A stretch of DNA of 64,000 bases from Ryuthela nishihirai. Taxonomy: Eukaryota; Arthropoda; Arachnida; Araneae; Heptathelidae. The notes under the pieces were generated by a model. It searched no databases. It saw only the letters and a list, made by a program, of their open reading frames with translations, and was not told the origin of the DNA. Every line of letters starts with the position of its first letter. The stretch's first letter is position 1. This document shows, piece after piece, positions 45,843 through 57,262 of this stretch. Both the position numbers and the translations under genes were made by a program. The stretch is taken from NCBI GenBank assembly GCA_038380435.1, contig JAWZYU010000011.1:88512501-88576500 (forward strand). Direction: 5' to 3'.

Positions 45843-46180
45843 TTGTTTCACTTTGGAGCGGCAATTTTCCATACAATGACTTAAATGGCCAGGCCATGAA
45901 GACCCAAAGAGGTTAAGGGGAGTGTATCTACAGAATAGTCGTTAGAAGACACATGGTAGCCTCACGTCAAAGACATCAAACTTTTTCTTTAATATGTACA
46001 GGATATGGCTCTCCTTCACACAGTACATCTGACGTATAGTAGCATTTCCATTATCCAATGGTATCACTTTTCTCATAGAGGAAAGGGTTGGGATTAACAG
46101 AGATAAATCTCAAAGCTGGCACTAAGTGGTTTTTTTTTTAAGAAATGAATATTACGAGCCTGGAGTGTTTCTGTCTGAAT
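45843..46180 (-). mobile_element. SINE-2 copy, heavily diverged
   Basis: Minus-oriented. Recognisable by GGAGCGGCAATTTTCC, ATGACTTAAATGGCCAGG, TTCTTTAATATGTACAGGAT and ATTACGAGCCTGGAGTG, in family order. Confidence 0.75.
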
Positions 46181-46272
46181 TAATCCCACGCAATCGATAT
46201 AAGTACAAAATAAGCTGATAAGAGAAGCTTCAATCGGCCTCTGTTAGTATTGAGTTTGCAAAAAATATAAAT

Positions 46273-47441
46273 ACAATTAAGAATTTGGTTGATGGACAAT
46301 TGCGTGATGAGCAGTGTTGATTCAGAAGTGGTAGGGGATGTATTGATCAAATATTTTCACTTAGACAGATTCTTGAGAAATGTTTAGAGTTTCAGAAATC
46401 TGTAGTTACTAGCTTTATAGATTTTAAAAATATTTTTGACTCTGATGATAGACACAATTTGGGGTTGATCGTTGGATCATATGGAACACCTGATAAGTTA
46501 GTTAATGTAATGAAAGCTCTCTATATTAGCACTGAATAGTGTGTGTGAATTGGTACGTCATGCAGCGATTGGTTTAGCCTTTCTGGTGGAGTTAAAGAAG
46601 GGTGCATTTTGTCTACTTTTCTCTTTTGTTTGATTATCGATTATGTTATGTGAAAGCCTTCGCAAGAGAAAGATTTTGGTCCAAAATGGTCTAGAGATTT
46701 TACAATTTCTGATTCAGATTATGCCGATGACTTGGCCCTGTTGACTAATGATGTTGATGAGAAGAATTCTCTCATTAGGGTTGTTCGTGAGACTGGTAGT
46801 AGAGTAGGTTTGGTGATAAACAGAAAAAAAAACTGAAGTGATGAAAATTGGTCTGGCGGATGATACTTCAGTTGCTTTGAGTGGCTGCACTCTTGAGAAA
46901 GTGTCTCAGTTTAATCATCTTGGGAACTATGTAACAGATACTGGTGATATGTGGCATGAGATAAATTGAAGAATAGGGATTGTTGCTGGGACTTTTAAGA
47001 ATCTATGGAGAGTGTGGAAAAATAGGCGTGTACATCTAAAGACTGAAATTAAGCTGTAAAATAGTTTGGTTCTTTCTAAAGTTAGTTATGGTAGAGAAAC
47101 ATGAACCCTTTGTAAGGAAGATAATAAGGAAATTGATGTCTTTGATTCTAGATACTTACGCAGTATCTTGCGCATTAGGTGGTTCGAATTCGTTAGTAAT
47201 GATGAGGTTAGAAGAAGGAATCATAAACCTTCTTTGAGATGTATATTTTGCAGAGAGAAACACTACGTTGGTTTGTCCTTGTTGCCCGCATGAATAGCTG
47301 CAAATTAGTAAACATGATTATGAACAGTGTGCCTAAGGGTTTCAGAAAAAGGGGGAGACCAAGGATGCAATGGGCAAACGATATCAAAGAGGACCTTGCT
47401 AGAATTGGCCTAGAGTTGCCAAATGCAGCAGCTGTGGATTT
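46273..47441 (+). mobile_element. RTE-1 fragment, RT to C-terminus, both ends missing
   Basis: Starts inside RT (AATTTGGTTGATGGACAATT), passes the 'GGGATGTATTGATCAAATAT' region, a YADD-type box near 46720 (TATGCCGATGACTTGG), then FRKRGRPRMQWANDIKED at about 47340-47400. It stops short of the usual 3' end. Many stops and shifts. Confidence 0.9.
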
Positions 47442-48486
47442 GAAATTACCGTGTAACCACTGAGTTGTTCTTTATTGAAGCATATTTAAAATGATAACGC
47501 CGATTTTTCCCTTTCTTCGGTGAAGAGTAGGTTGAGAAAATAACTTAGAATCAAATGAAAAACTTTTACCTTAAAATTTACAAATGAATATTGTGATTCA
47601 GATTTTTCTAACCCTCTAGAAATTTCATTATCTATTGTTAGAACGTGCTTAATGTTGGAAAAGACAAAACTTTAAAGGAATATTGCAAACAATCTGCTTA
47701 TGCTAGAACTTTGAAGGTTTGGAGGCAAAGAAAAACGATCAGTGGGTTTGTACTGATCGATTTGCCCCCTTAACACCAATAGGTGGTAAAAATGAACAGT
47801 TTTATACTAGAAGATAAATGAGAAACTCTTTTTCTATTTCAAAGGAATTAAAAAACTACTTCTGTGGCATTTACTAGTTGCATTTTCTAAAATCCTCCAA
47901 TTTCGAAAGTATACTGTCAGATACTGGAAATTGGAAAAAGATATTTCTTTTTCTCTTTGCAAACTATCATCCCACATCTGACAGAGGTATGCTATACAGG
48001 CCAGAGTCTTTTAACATTACCCTTTACGGTGCAGATTCGTTATAGCTCTGTTCTGTAGATGTGTCTCAAAAATATTTTTATGTTAAAAAATATATATGTA
48101 TATATTCAATTCCATATCGTATGCTCTGAGCTAATGAGAGCTAGCGCCTAACTGTACTGTACATTTTCTGCCACTGTGCTAGTCCGCCATACTGTGCTTT
48201 CCACAGTTTGAGTGGTATTTGCCAGTTTGTTTGGTCCGCTGTGTGCTCTGTTTCTCCGAATACTTTGTGTTCTGGTGAAGAATTTTGACGCATGGATCTG
48301 GTTCTCTTCAGTGAAAATGACGCCGATTTGAACTGCAGCACTACACTGAACCGAATTACCCATTCTCGATGCCATCTCATGCTAAAAAGTAGTGCTCTAA
48401 GAGAATATGTTCAGGAAAAGGCAATAAACTCTCCATAAACTCTTCAAGAAGAATGTTTCTTCATCTGGCCCAGATACAGAGGATGT
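47442..48486. other. Unassigned stretch
   Basis: AT-rich to about 48100. A patch at 48140-48380 has overlapping minus frames (TQSIRRNRAHSGPNKLANTT in one) that could be a decayed transposase but cannot be assigned. A small hairpin, CGATCAGT/ACTGATCG, lies near 47740. Confidence 0.35.
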
Positions 48487-48579
48487 GCCAGAACTGGACC
48501 ATCTTCTTGCCAGAACTGGACCATCTTCTTGCCAGAACTGGACCATCTTCGTGCCAGAACTGGACCATCTTCTTGCCAG
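48487..48579. repeat. 22-bp minisatellite, 4.2 units
   Basis: GCCAGAACTGGACCATCTTC followed by TT (GT in unit three) is repeated at 48487, 48509, 48531 and 48553. Because 22 is not a multiple of three, every frame stays open and gives repeating peptides that are not genes. Confidence 0.95.
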
Positions 48580-48848
48580 TAACTTCCATCTTGTCTACCA
48601 ACATTGCCAATGAGCGATTGCGCCATGCAATGGCGAGAGCAATTTTTTGCGAGGCATTCAATCGATCTCCATATTACCAGATGATTTCGAAATATTTGCA
48701 ATCTATTTCGGACGTAATCTTATTTCCGTCGCTACAGAATCTAAAAATATGTTGATCGAAGGTAATAAATTTCGACTTTGGCAATGCCGTCGATTGGCAA
48801 TGCATCTCCATAGAGAATATGCTGTAACGATCTTGAATATAGTACTGA

Positions 48849-49562
48849 TTCAGTTACCTCACAGATTTCCACTCTAACTTCTTCTCTGATTGCAAATCTG
48901 CAATAGAACTTCTATATACTAATCCTTATAAATCAAAATACCCTATCTTTTCAAATGATATTCACATTTTAATATTTGAACATATTTCACAAAATAACTT
49001 TATTTACATTCAATGGATACCTTCTCATACTGGCATAACCGGAAATGATGAAGCTGACTTATTAGCTAAGCAAGCACAAAATAATATAAATACAATACAA
49101 ACTCCTTTTTTCATACACACACATAAACAGAAAAATAAAACACTTCTATTTGATGAAACTCAACAGTACTTTCAAACAAAAGCAACAGACTCTCATAGAT
49201 TTCTTATATGCAATAAAATTCAAAAATTCAATGATTTTGGCCTCAAAAAAGATGAGATCAGTCTAATTTCAAAAATCAAAACAAATTGGGCTTTAACAAA
49301 CACAACTTTATACACATATAAAAGGATATCCTCTCCAAACTGTAATTCATGTAACACTCCTCAAACATTAGAACACATAATCTTCCAATGTCAAAAATTC
49401 ATAACACAAAGAAAATCCTACTTTGATAAATTATTAAAACATAATATTTTACCCAATAATTTTTCATCCATCTTACAACACAATAATCAACTTATTAACA
49501 AGAAAATTTTAAAACTTCTTATAAACTTTTTAAAAGAATGTGAGTTATTCATTAAAATCTAA
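48849..49562 (+). CDS. I-type LINE RNase H and zinc-knuckle C-terminus
   Basis: A 237-codon unbroken stop-to-stop frame with no ATG start, so it is the 3' piece of a longer ORF. It shows RNase H signatures SDCKSAIELL near residue 13, then IQWIPSHTGITGNDEADLLA near residues 55-75, with the terminal 'G-N-D-E-A-D-x-L-A-K' motif of LINE RNase H domains. After a linker it has CNSCNTPQTLEHIIFQC, a CCHC knuckle of the C-x2-C-x7-H-x4-C kind found at the end of I-clade and related ORF2 proteins, and ends at TAA 49560-49562. RNase H removes template RNA during second-strand synthesis. No stops or shifts, so the copy is fairly young despite 5' truncation. Confidence 0.9.
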   Translation, partial: FSYLTDFHSNFFSDCKSAIELLYTNPYKSKYPIFSNDIHILIFEHISQNNFIYIQWIPSHTGITGNDEADLLAKQAQNNINTIQTPFFIHTHKQKNKTLLFDETQQYFQTKATDSHRFLICNKIQKFNDFGLKKDEISLISKIKTNWALTNTTLYTYKRISSPNCNSCNTPQTLEHIIFQCQKFITQRKSYFDKLLKHNILPNNFSSILQHNNQLINKKILKLLINFLKECELFIKI

Positions 49563-49960
49563 ATATCTAACTTCAAAACAACAACTCAAACATGAAGAAT
49601 ACTCTCTCATTATAAAAATAAATAAAATATATAACTTATTTCAAACATACAACATATACAACATGAAGATTAAATATCAAAAGACATATATTTAAGGAAA
49701 AGAAAATACATTCACAACAACATGAAGAAATATAACATATACACTTATCTTAAATAAAACTTTATATATGCCTTCTCACTCTCATAAATTCTTACATCTC
49801 TTATTTATTTAATTTTTTTCTCTTCTTTTAATATTGATCTAACATGACCTGAATGAGTCAGAATAGACTATACTATTGTGGAAAATTCAATTGTGTGGGA
49901 AGTTTACCTCACCTCCACTCTAACCACACTTCCCGCTCTAAAACAAAGCTTCTTATATCA
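48849..49960 (+). mobile_element. 5'-truncated I-type LINE
   Basis: The coding end above plus a downstream A/C/T-rich region read as its 3' untranslated part. The plus strand is conspicuously poor in G through 48900-49850. The 3' boundary is uncertain, and no poly-A tail or target duplication could be fixed. Confidence 0.6.
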
Positions 49961-50366
49961 TAAGAGGCCTGGTCAGTGCTGTAACAGAAGGATTGATTTT
50001 TAGAAACAAACGTCAATTCTTATAATTCGACTGGTGGCTGTAAATTTTTTCAAAATTTGCTAACCAGTTTAAAGTAATCATACAAATTTAAATACAGTTT
50101 CGCCGTAATAAATAAATTGCTTCATATTATGTATTATAAAAATAAATGGAATTCAATTAAATATTATCCATATTTAATCGATTAAATTTTTATGTATTTT
50201 TCTCTCCATTTGCTCAACGGATCTATAGGTGTCCTTTGGTAAACGAGGTATGCTTATAACTGGAGTTTTCCGCTATTTCTTGTTACCAGATTTTCTTCTG
50301 TTAATTAGATTTGCATTTCCAATTTTAAACTGGTTGATCGAAGTTTCCCCCTTCATAACAGCAGGT
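49961..50366. other. Non-coding stretch
   Basis: No recognised feature before the truncated SINE-2. Confidence 0.4.
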
Positions 50367-50657
50367 TTGATTTCCGCAAAACTCCCCGCCCTGCCCGCGG
50401 TCAGTAGGGGACATCGAAGGACTTGGAAAGGCCGCCGTCCGTCGGATGGGACATTAAGCCATGACCCAGTATGCGGGAGAGCCATACTCTATGCACGTTA
50501 AAGAACACATTGGATGGCCTTGACGAAAGGATCTGTATCCTAACAGCTGATCCAGTGGCTCCGCTCCCCCAACCTTCTCTGAGCCTTTGGGGTTCGTGTG
50601 ATATGACCATTTAGCCCATGGTGTGCAAAAAAGTGCCGCTCAGAGGTAAATCAGCCC
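50367..50657 (+). mobile_element. SINE-2 copy lacking its head
   Basis: Plus-oriented. It begins within the body (ATTTCCGCAAAACTCCCCGC) and runs through GGCCGCCGTCCGTCGG and ATGCACGTTAAAGAACACAT to GTGCCGCTCAGAGGTAAATC. The tRNA-like head is missing, as in 5'-truncated insertions. Confidence 0.9.
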
Positions 50658-51354
50658 ACCTCAAACTCATAGCAGCAGAAAATGGCGAATACCTCTTTAA
50701 ACGACTAGTTTTGTATGAAATTATAATACATAAATATAGTCTTTGGTTGCAATAAAACGATCACATTTGAAATCTATTTCAGATGCAATTTTATTTGCCT
50801 TTCAGAGAATCGAAATAAAAAAATTGCTATTTTTGGAAAGTCTTAATTAGCGAACAAAAACAAGATCATTCCACGTATTACTATATAAGATGAAACTTTA
50901 AAGGTAAATTAGTGAAACTTGAATGAAGAAATGAAAGCTATCTATTATATGAAGCCATAGTGATGATATCATCGTGCATTCATTAGAGAATGTAGGAAAG
51001 TATCATTAATACATTTCAAACAAAATCTATTTTGCTTACTTTAGATATATAATAAAGATATATCTGTAATGTACTACTACTGTATACAGAAAAACCGGTT
51101 TTTAATTGAACGAAACGCTTATTTTTCAATTAAATTCAATTAGAAATCTGTTGCCTTAATAGCTTTCACATTTAAATTTTCTTACTGTTTTCTGTGTTCA
51201 TTTGTTCGTTTTTGAGTTTATCAAAATGTTTATCAAAACGGTTCTTTTAACGTGTTGACCACTAGCAACATGCTATGTTCCAAATAAAAGCCTATTATAT
51301 AGGAGGTTCGTGAATTAAAAAAAAATGTCCAATTTAATTTGCCCATTTAAATAA
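50658..51354. other. AT-rich non-coding stretch
   Basis: Nothing recognised. Confidence 0.45.
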
Positions 51355-51553
51355 TAAATAAATATCCCTCAAGCAGCTGCTTTCCAGAAAGGTGTCAGGA
51401 ACATGTCAGTTTATACCCCAGAGTAGAAGGTCTCTGAGGATGGCGGGACCTCAGTAGAAAGAAAACACGAACAACTATGCTTTACCCTGGTATCGAACCC
51501 AGATGCCCTTAAATCAGTAGCCAATCGCGCTAACCACTCGGCCACGAGACGGT
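51355..51553 (-). mobile_element. SINE-1 copy, full length
   Basis: Minus-oriented. On +: ATATCCCTCAAGCAGCTGCT, TATCGAACCCAGATG (box B region), then CTAACCACTCGGCCACGAG. Moderately diverged. Confidence 0.9.
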
Positions 51554-51750
51554 CTTCTGGAAAAAAAAGGAAAGAAATATGAAAAGCGTTTTGTCACAAT
51601 ATTTGAGAAACACGAAGGACGAGAGTAACGATTGCCACGTTACGAAAAGTGCCTTTCGATTCTTCCTTTCCAAAAGAGAAGTTCCGGATTGGTTTTACCG
51701 GCATCAAAATAGCATCTGTCTGAGATCACTTTTGAGTAATGGATCATATC

Positions 51751-52710
51751 TCATCGCCTTCTGATCCGATTCAGGCCTGGCCGTGTGCTAGACAAATGAT
51801 GATCTATGCACTCCACCAATTCTCTGGGCATCAGCCAATCGGTCCTCTCCTGCAAAACAATATATTCTTGCGTTGCCAGGGTCGCCTCGGATTTAAACCT
51901 ATCCGGTATCATAAGGTCTTTTAATCCTTCGTAGTCTGTCACTTTGCGGCTATCTATATAACGATTCCAGAAATCACGAATATGTTCCCCAAACTGACCC
52001 CAGGTATCAGACTGCAATTTTCGGACCCTATTAAGCCTTTTCTTATGTTCAATAGCCGACACCTTGCACCTGTCTGCTATATAGCTCTTGAGTCGATAAT
52101 AATGCTCAGCATCATCTACGGGCAAGTTAACCAGCAACCTGCCAAGTTTTTCCCGCAACAAAGGCAGAAGTAGTGCACCCTGTAGATAACGTGGTACCCC
52201 TTGCGCTCTAAATGCTGCCTATAATTTTGAAAATTAATGGCATTTCGTAGAGGCTCTTTTGCGGATTGCCAATAACTGGCCACAGAAGGGACGCCCACCT
52301 AGACAACTCTTCGCCGCACCTGCAAACGGTATCATGTCCGTGCGGAAGGAATCTGGATGAGCCAGGTCTGTCGTACGGCTCACCACGCAATCCACCCGCC
52401 TCTGCCTGCAATCTGCATTTTTCGAAATTCGAATTTCGCACCTCTCATAAGCTTCACGAATTTAATGCTGTTCATCAGCTTCAATTCCGCGCAAATGTTT
52501 CTTTTACTCCGCATCAATTTCGCTTAGCTGCACTTTCATGCACATTGTCTCCAAATTGTCAAGGGTTCGAATCGCGCTGCTCTTTCAGAGCAACCGGCTG
52601 TTCCACTCTCAGGCGACTGCCTATCTTCGGCTTCCCCTACTCTTTCTACTCCAAAAACTACCTCCAGGTCTCGTTCGTGGAGCGTTTGTAGTGAACTGTC
52701 TGCACTATGA
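51751..52710 (-). pseudogene. LTR-retrotransposon gag-like relic
   Basis: The best frame (52161-51751 minus, 136 codons) contains REKLGRLLVNLPVDDAEHYY, KSYIADRCKVSAIEHKKR and DTWGQFGEHIRDFWNRYID. It ends near YIVLQERTDWLMPRELVECI. This has the helical, SCAN/gag-like layout (a 'leucine-rich, A-x-x-Y-Y-x-L-K, W-x-x-x' capsid region) of Ty3/Gypsy-type gag proteins common in arachnid and insect genomes. Upstream on the same strand, in shifted frames to about 52710, are NPQKSLYEM and HGHDTVCRCGEELSRW, probably its N-terminal part. No protease, pol or paired LTRs were found, so it is an isolated decayed piece. The superfamily is inferred. Confidence 0.55.
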
Positions 52711-52812
52711 TCCGACGGAGTACCGTTTTTCGCTCTTAATCATGTATTGTAGTAGTACATGATACACTAACATAATAGCACAACCAAGAACAAATTCACA
52801 GCAATTGGAACT

Positions 52813-53665
52813 CACCAATTGCTACAGTGGAATCGATTCCTCCACATTACTACACTGGAGACGATTCCTACACATTGCTACACTCCAGCTGATTCCTACA
52901 CATTCCTACACGCCAATCGATTCCAGTATATTATCACAATAGAGCCGATTCCTCCACATTATTACATTGGAGCCGATTCCTCCACGTTGCTACAGTGGAT
53001 TCGATTCCCCCACATTACTAGGTTGGAGTCTATTCCTACATATTGCTACACTCCAGTCAATTAGTGAACGTTATTACAATCGAGCCCATTCCCCCACATT
53101 ATTACATTGGAATCGATTCCTCCACCTTGCTACAGTGGAATTGATTCCTCCACATTACTAAACTGGAGACAATTCCTACACATTACTACACTCCTGCCGA
53201 TTCCTACACATTGCTACACGTCAACCGATTCCGGTATATTATTACAATCGAGCCCATTCCCCCACATTATTACATTGGAGCTGATTCCTCCACGTTGCTA
53301 CAGTGGAATCGATTCCTCCACATTACTACATTGGAGCCGATTCCTACACGTCAATCGATTCCGGTATATTATTACAATCGAGCCCATTCCCCCACATTAT
53401 TACATTGGAGCCGATTCCTCCACGTTGCTACAGTGGATTCGATTTCTCCACATTACTACACTGGAGCCGATTCCTACACATTGTTACATTCCAGCCGATT
53501 CCTACACATTGTTACATTCCAGCCGATTCCTACACATTGGTACATTCCAGCCGATTCCTACACATTGTTACATTCCAGCCGATTTCTACACATTGTTACA
53601 CGTCAATCGATTAAGGTGTATTATTACAATCGAGCCCATTCCCCCACATTATTATATTGGAGTTA
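52813..53665. repeat. 28-bp minisatellite with higher-order units
   Basis: About 30 units of 28 bp. Five unit types recur in order: A CGATTCCGGTATATTATTAC.., B CCATTCCCCCACATTATTAC.., C CGATTCCTCCACGTTGCTAC.., D CGATTCCTCCACATTACTAC.., E CGATTCCTACACATTGTTAC... The A-B-C-D-E cycle repeats about five times, and in the last cycle E itself is repeated five times. Since 28 is not a multiple of three, all three plus frames stay open and yield long repetitive peptides that are not proteins. Confidence 0.95.
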
Positions 53666-54805
53666 ATTTCACGTTAATTTCTGTCGTTTATATAATTTAG
53701 TTTTTTATTTGTGCCTTAACCTATGCAAGCATATTTGTATTTCTAGAGGACTTCAGAATATAATTTGTTTCACCACTGTTATTTTAATGTAAAGAGTTTA
53801 ATAATCATTTGACACGTTTTTAATTGGAGTTTAATATGTATTCAACTATTTGGTGTTTAAGTAACGTATCTTAAGGATACATTAATCATGAATTTAATTG
53901 GGAAATACGAAAATTTAATCGTTCCTGGAGAATAAGGGCTGAGCGATTTCAAAGGGAACGAAGTTTTTATTTTCTGTCTTTAGCACCCTCTAATAGTGGA
54001 AACTGAAACTAGTGGATGATTGTGTAAATGCAAATAGTAATATTTCATTAATACCTATAAAACAGAAATAGCATATTTCTTTAATATGTTAAAAAGAGTT
54101 ACAATTCTCACTCCCTGCGACAAGAGGATAAAACGTTTTTTGGCAATGTGAATATCTTCTCTCTCAGAGTTCACCACCAAAATTTAAAATTTCTTTCTTG
54201 AATGCACCTTTTGTAAATCCGAAAAAGGTAGGAATTTTCTACCTTTTCTCACCATTAGAGAGACCTTTAAGGTACTGGAAGTTTCATAAATTGACAATAG
54301 TCCTATTTCTTCAATATCTATCCAATCTAAAAAAAATCTTTTTAGTGAAGAACAAAAATTCCAATATCAACATCATTACAGACAGACGACAAAGCAAAAA
54401 ACAGTTAAAAGTGTATAGTAATTAAGCGGAGAAAGTGACAATTAATCTGTTCATCCTTAGTAATGCATTGAAGAAGCAGTCATCAGAAACATCAACGAAA
54501 TGAGTCAAAATCATCCAGAAATATGCGAGTGAAACGCCTGGCATTTTACATGAATCATTTGCTACATCAATTTTTACGATCGGAACCACAGATTAATCAG
54601 CTAGCACAGAGAGACTTCCATATATATATAAGTATTGTAAGCACAAATCGATACTAACGCTTTTGCCGAACAACTGCCCAATTTCCCTCCAAATGATTTT
54701 AATATGCAAATTTTATTTTAAAAATTAACAGCTAGGTATTTTTAAAATATCAACGCCTAATTTTAGAATAATCTAAATTATTCTGTAATATTTTTATATT
54801 ATCTT
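53666..54805. other. AT-rich non-coding stretch
   Basis: No recognised feature. Confidence 0.45.
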
Positions 54806-54997
54806 AATAAAAAATAAATAACTCCTCAAGCAAAGTGCTTGCCACAGAGGTCTGACAGGAGTCTGTCAGTTGATGCGCCATAGAAGGTCTGAGAGGATGG
54901 TGGGATCTCAGCAGAAAAACGACACAAACATCCATTTCTTACCCGGGGCTCGAACCCAGGTCCCTTAGATCAATAGCTAAACGCGCTAACCACTCCG
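54806..54997 (-). mobile_element. SINE-1 copy
   Basis: Minus-oriented. On +: AACTCCTCAAGCAAAGTGCT, CCACAGAGGTCTGACAGG, GGGGCTCGAACCCAGG, then CTAACCACTCCG. The extreme head is damaged and an A-rich tail lies on the left. Confidence 0.92.
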
Positions 54998-56462
54998 TAC
55001 ATTGCAAATTGCAATAAAAAAGCAAATAATAAATACACAACTCTAAAGCATGACGTCCACATAGTTTAAAATTTAGTGGGAAAATGATAATTGCGGCAGT
55101 CTGATAAAGGTGGTGCTGCAAGCAATGGAATGGTGTCATCCATCTGTTCCATCTAGATAATTTGTGGATGAGCACAAACCTAACAGTTGCAGGTTGGAAT
55201 AGAGTTACAAGAATACAATGGAGTAAACATTTATATACTTCCGGTTTTTTGGGAATGTTAAAATTTGTAGAATGGGGGACATTATTTAAAACCATTGACA
55301 GTCCACGCTTTACAGGCTTTCATTTGGTACACAACTGTAGACCATTAGTCACAAGTCTGGTGAAATATGATAAAATGATTGTTTTGTCAAATACACAACT
55401 CACAAGTATATAGCAATAGATAGATAAGAAAATAATTGCTCTAGCCAACTTTGGTAGTTACTTCCACAACTTTTTTTTAACTACTGAAAAAAATATTTTT
55501 TTAAATCAAAATTCGTTGAAAAAATTTTATATTTTCATAAGATCAAAAAGGGGGAAAGCCTGAAGATGGAAATCCCAATTTCAGCGATGTTTTCTGTCTG
55601 TCTGTCTGTCAGACTTACACGCTGATTGATATTCAAATTTTCCCACACAGAACGAATGGACGGAGTATTGTGAAACTCATGACAGAAACAGACGATCAGA
55701 TGGGGATGACATGATTTCGTTTATATTAATGAATTCAATGGACGGCACTTCTAATATTAGAGACGATTGTAAGTGATTGACTGAATGTTGTTAGGGGATC
55801 CCGCTAATTTATAATGCAGATGCATAATGTATGATGCAGAAATGGTAGAGCTCTGAAAAATTGCCCCTAGTGAAAATCCATGTGTCATATCGCGATGCAA
55901 ATCCAACATTTGACTACAAACGTGTCCTATAAAACACCTAATTTCTTTTACCGTGTACAGTGTCACATCTAAACAGAAGTGTAACTGGGAATTTGAAACG
56001 GGGGAGGTTCTCTTGTACCAGGCGACGATTAGTTGCAGAAAAGTGAGCGAGGCAGTTGAAAATTTCGCATGCTGAAAAATGAAAATGAAGTTTTTTTTAC
56101 AAGTATATCTGTAAATTTCTGACAGAGAAGGTTTGAACTCCCAAAACTGCCCCCATACATACTCTCTTTACAATGTGTAACTATATATTTTGCTCTTATA
56201 CAATTGCTTTCGAGCTTCATATATGAATTTCACTTTTTTTGATTAATTGTCCTATTGTATTTGCTATTCAATCTTGTCTAATTTTACACTAAATTTTTCT
56301 TAAGAGTAGAAATGGCGATGTCTAGAAATTCATAGTGTTTAATATCGGTTAAAATCTACTAAGAAATTACATAACTAGTTCCCTGTCTGGTGTAGTGATA
56401 GCCCTATCTAGTGAAGTCGATATTGTACGTAATTTCAAAGCCAAGTGAAATGCCCTAGTGCA
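54998..56462. other. Non-coding stretch
   Basis: Contains the second copy of the ~130-bp repeat (55025-55150, partner 26850-26985) and a short (TCTG)5 run near 55590. Nothing else is supported. Confidence 0.45.
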
Positions 56463-56530
56463 GTAGTTCCTAATTGGTGGTTCGCGACCATGGTCCAAGG
56501 GGTTTGCGCTAAAAAATCTGTAATGGCGCC
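56463..56530 (+). mobile_element. hAT-type terminus
   Basis: CAGTAGTTCCTAATTGGTGG, then TTCGCGACC and AAGGGGTTTGCG, resembles the left end of the hAT relic at 19671 and other CAGTGGTTC-type ends. The opposite end was not found. Confidence 0.35.
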
Positions 56531-56974
56531 TTAAGCAGTAAAGAATTGTCCAATTATGTTTCAAATATATTTGTTCAAATAAAAGACTCTAATATCGAAA
56601 TTAAGTTTATATGTGATTATTATATTATGCTAAACATTTTCCAGATTGTAAATTATTTCATTAGAAATGTTACTGATATTGAATATAATATATTCAACAA
56701 TATTTGTGCTATAAACAAATTTAAAATGAAGTGTTGCAGATAAATTGTTTTATAAATAGAGTTTTATTTTTGCTTTACAATTAGAGTTTTTACATTTATA
56801 CCCGGAATTTTAGAGGTTTCCTAATTATGGGTAGTAAAATTTTATAATGTAAATTTTAATCTGGAGTTTTTTAGTCATTATTTCCCTGGGGAATCGTAAC
56901 ATATTTTTGGTTGAAAGGATTTCTGTACATGAAGGTTGACAGATCACTAGTTTCAAAAAAAAAAAAAAAAAATC

Positions 56975-57040
56975 GTTGCCAGATATTTTTTCTGAATTCT
57001 GTAATCAACCATAATGTTCGGATATTTTTTTGAGCGACTG
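56975..57040 (-). mobile_element. Half copy of the Tc1-type MITE
   Basis: CTGAATTCTGTAATCAACCA to TTTTTTTGAGCGACTG, followed by TA, matches the right half of the MITE at 22016-22200. It is preceded by an A-run of about 18. Confidence 0.85.
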
Positions 57041-57204
57041 TACGTGGTTCGTCTTGAACCATGCCCACATCAAGATTTGATTAGGAATGAGGCTGCACTT
57101 GTGACAGACCACGGACTGGCAGACCATTAGTTCAATCTCTTCTGTAACAGAAATCCATCAGGCTACAGTGGAGGAGTCTATAGAAAATGCAAGAGGAGTC
57201 GAAT

Positions 57205-57262
57205 ATGCTCATTATGACAGTTGTCACCTTAACTTAAAAGTGACAACTGGCATAATGAGCAT
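57205..57262. repeat. 23-bp-arm palindrome
   Basis: Arms 57205-57227 and 57240-57262 pair with one mismatch around a 12-nt loop. The arm starts ATGCTCATTATGACAGTTGT. Confidence 0.9.

Noticed and set aside
48140..48380. Transposase-like minus frames
   Set aside because: Basic residues and spacing hint at a DNA-binding domain, but no motif could be matched with confidence.
48453..48755. 100-codon frame and its antisense frames
   Set aside because: They run over the 22-bp minisatellite and carry its repeated peptide only.
52813..53665. Regular ~28-bp repeats suggestive of a CRISPR array
   Set aside because: Units are contiguous with no unique spacers, the context is a eukaryotic genome, and no cas genes are present.
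52819..53700. Overlapping repetitive frames up to 197 codons
   Set aside because: A 28-bp tandem array leaves all plus frames open. The peptides simply repeat the unit.
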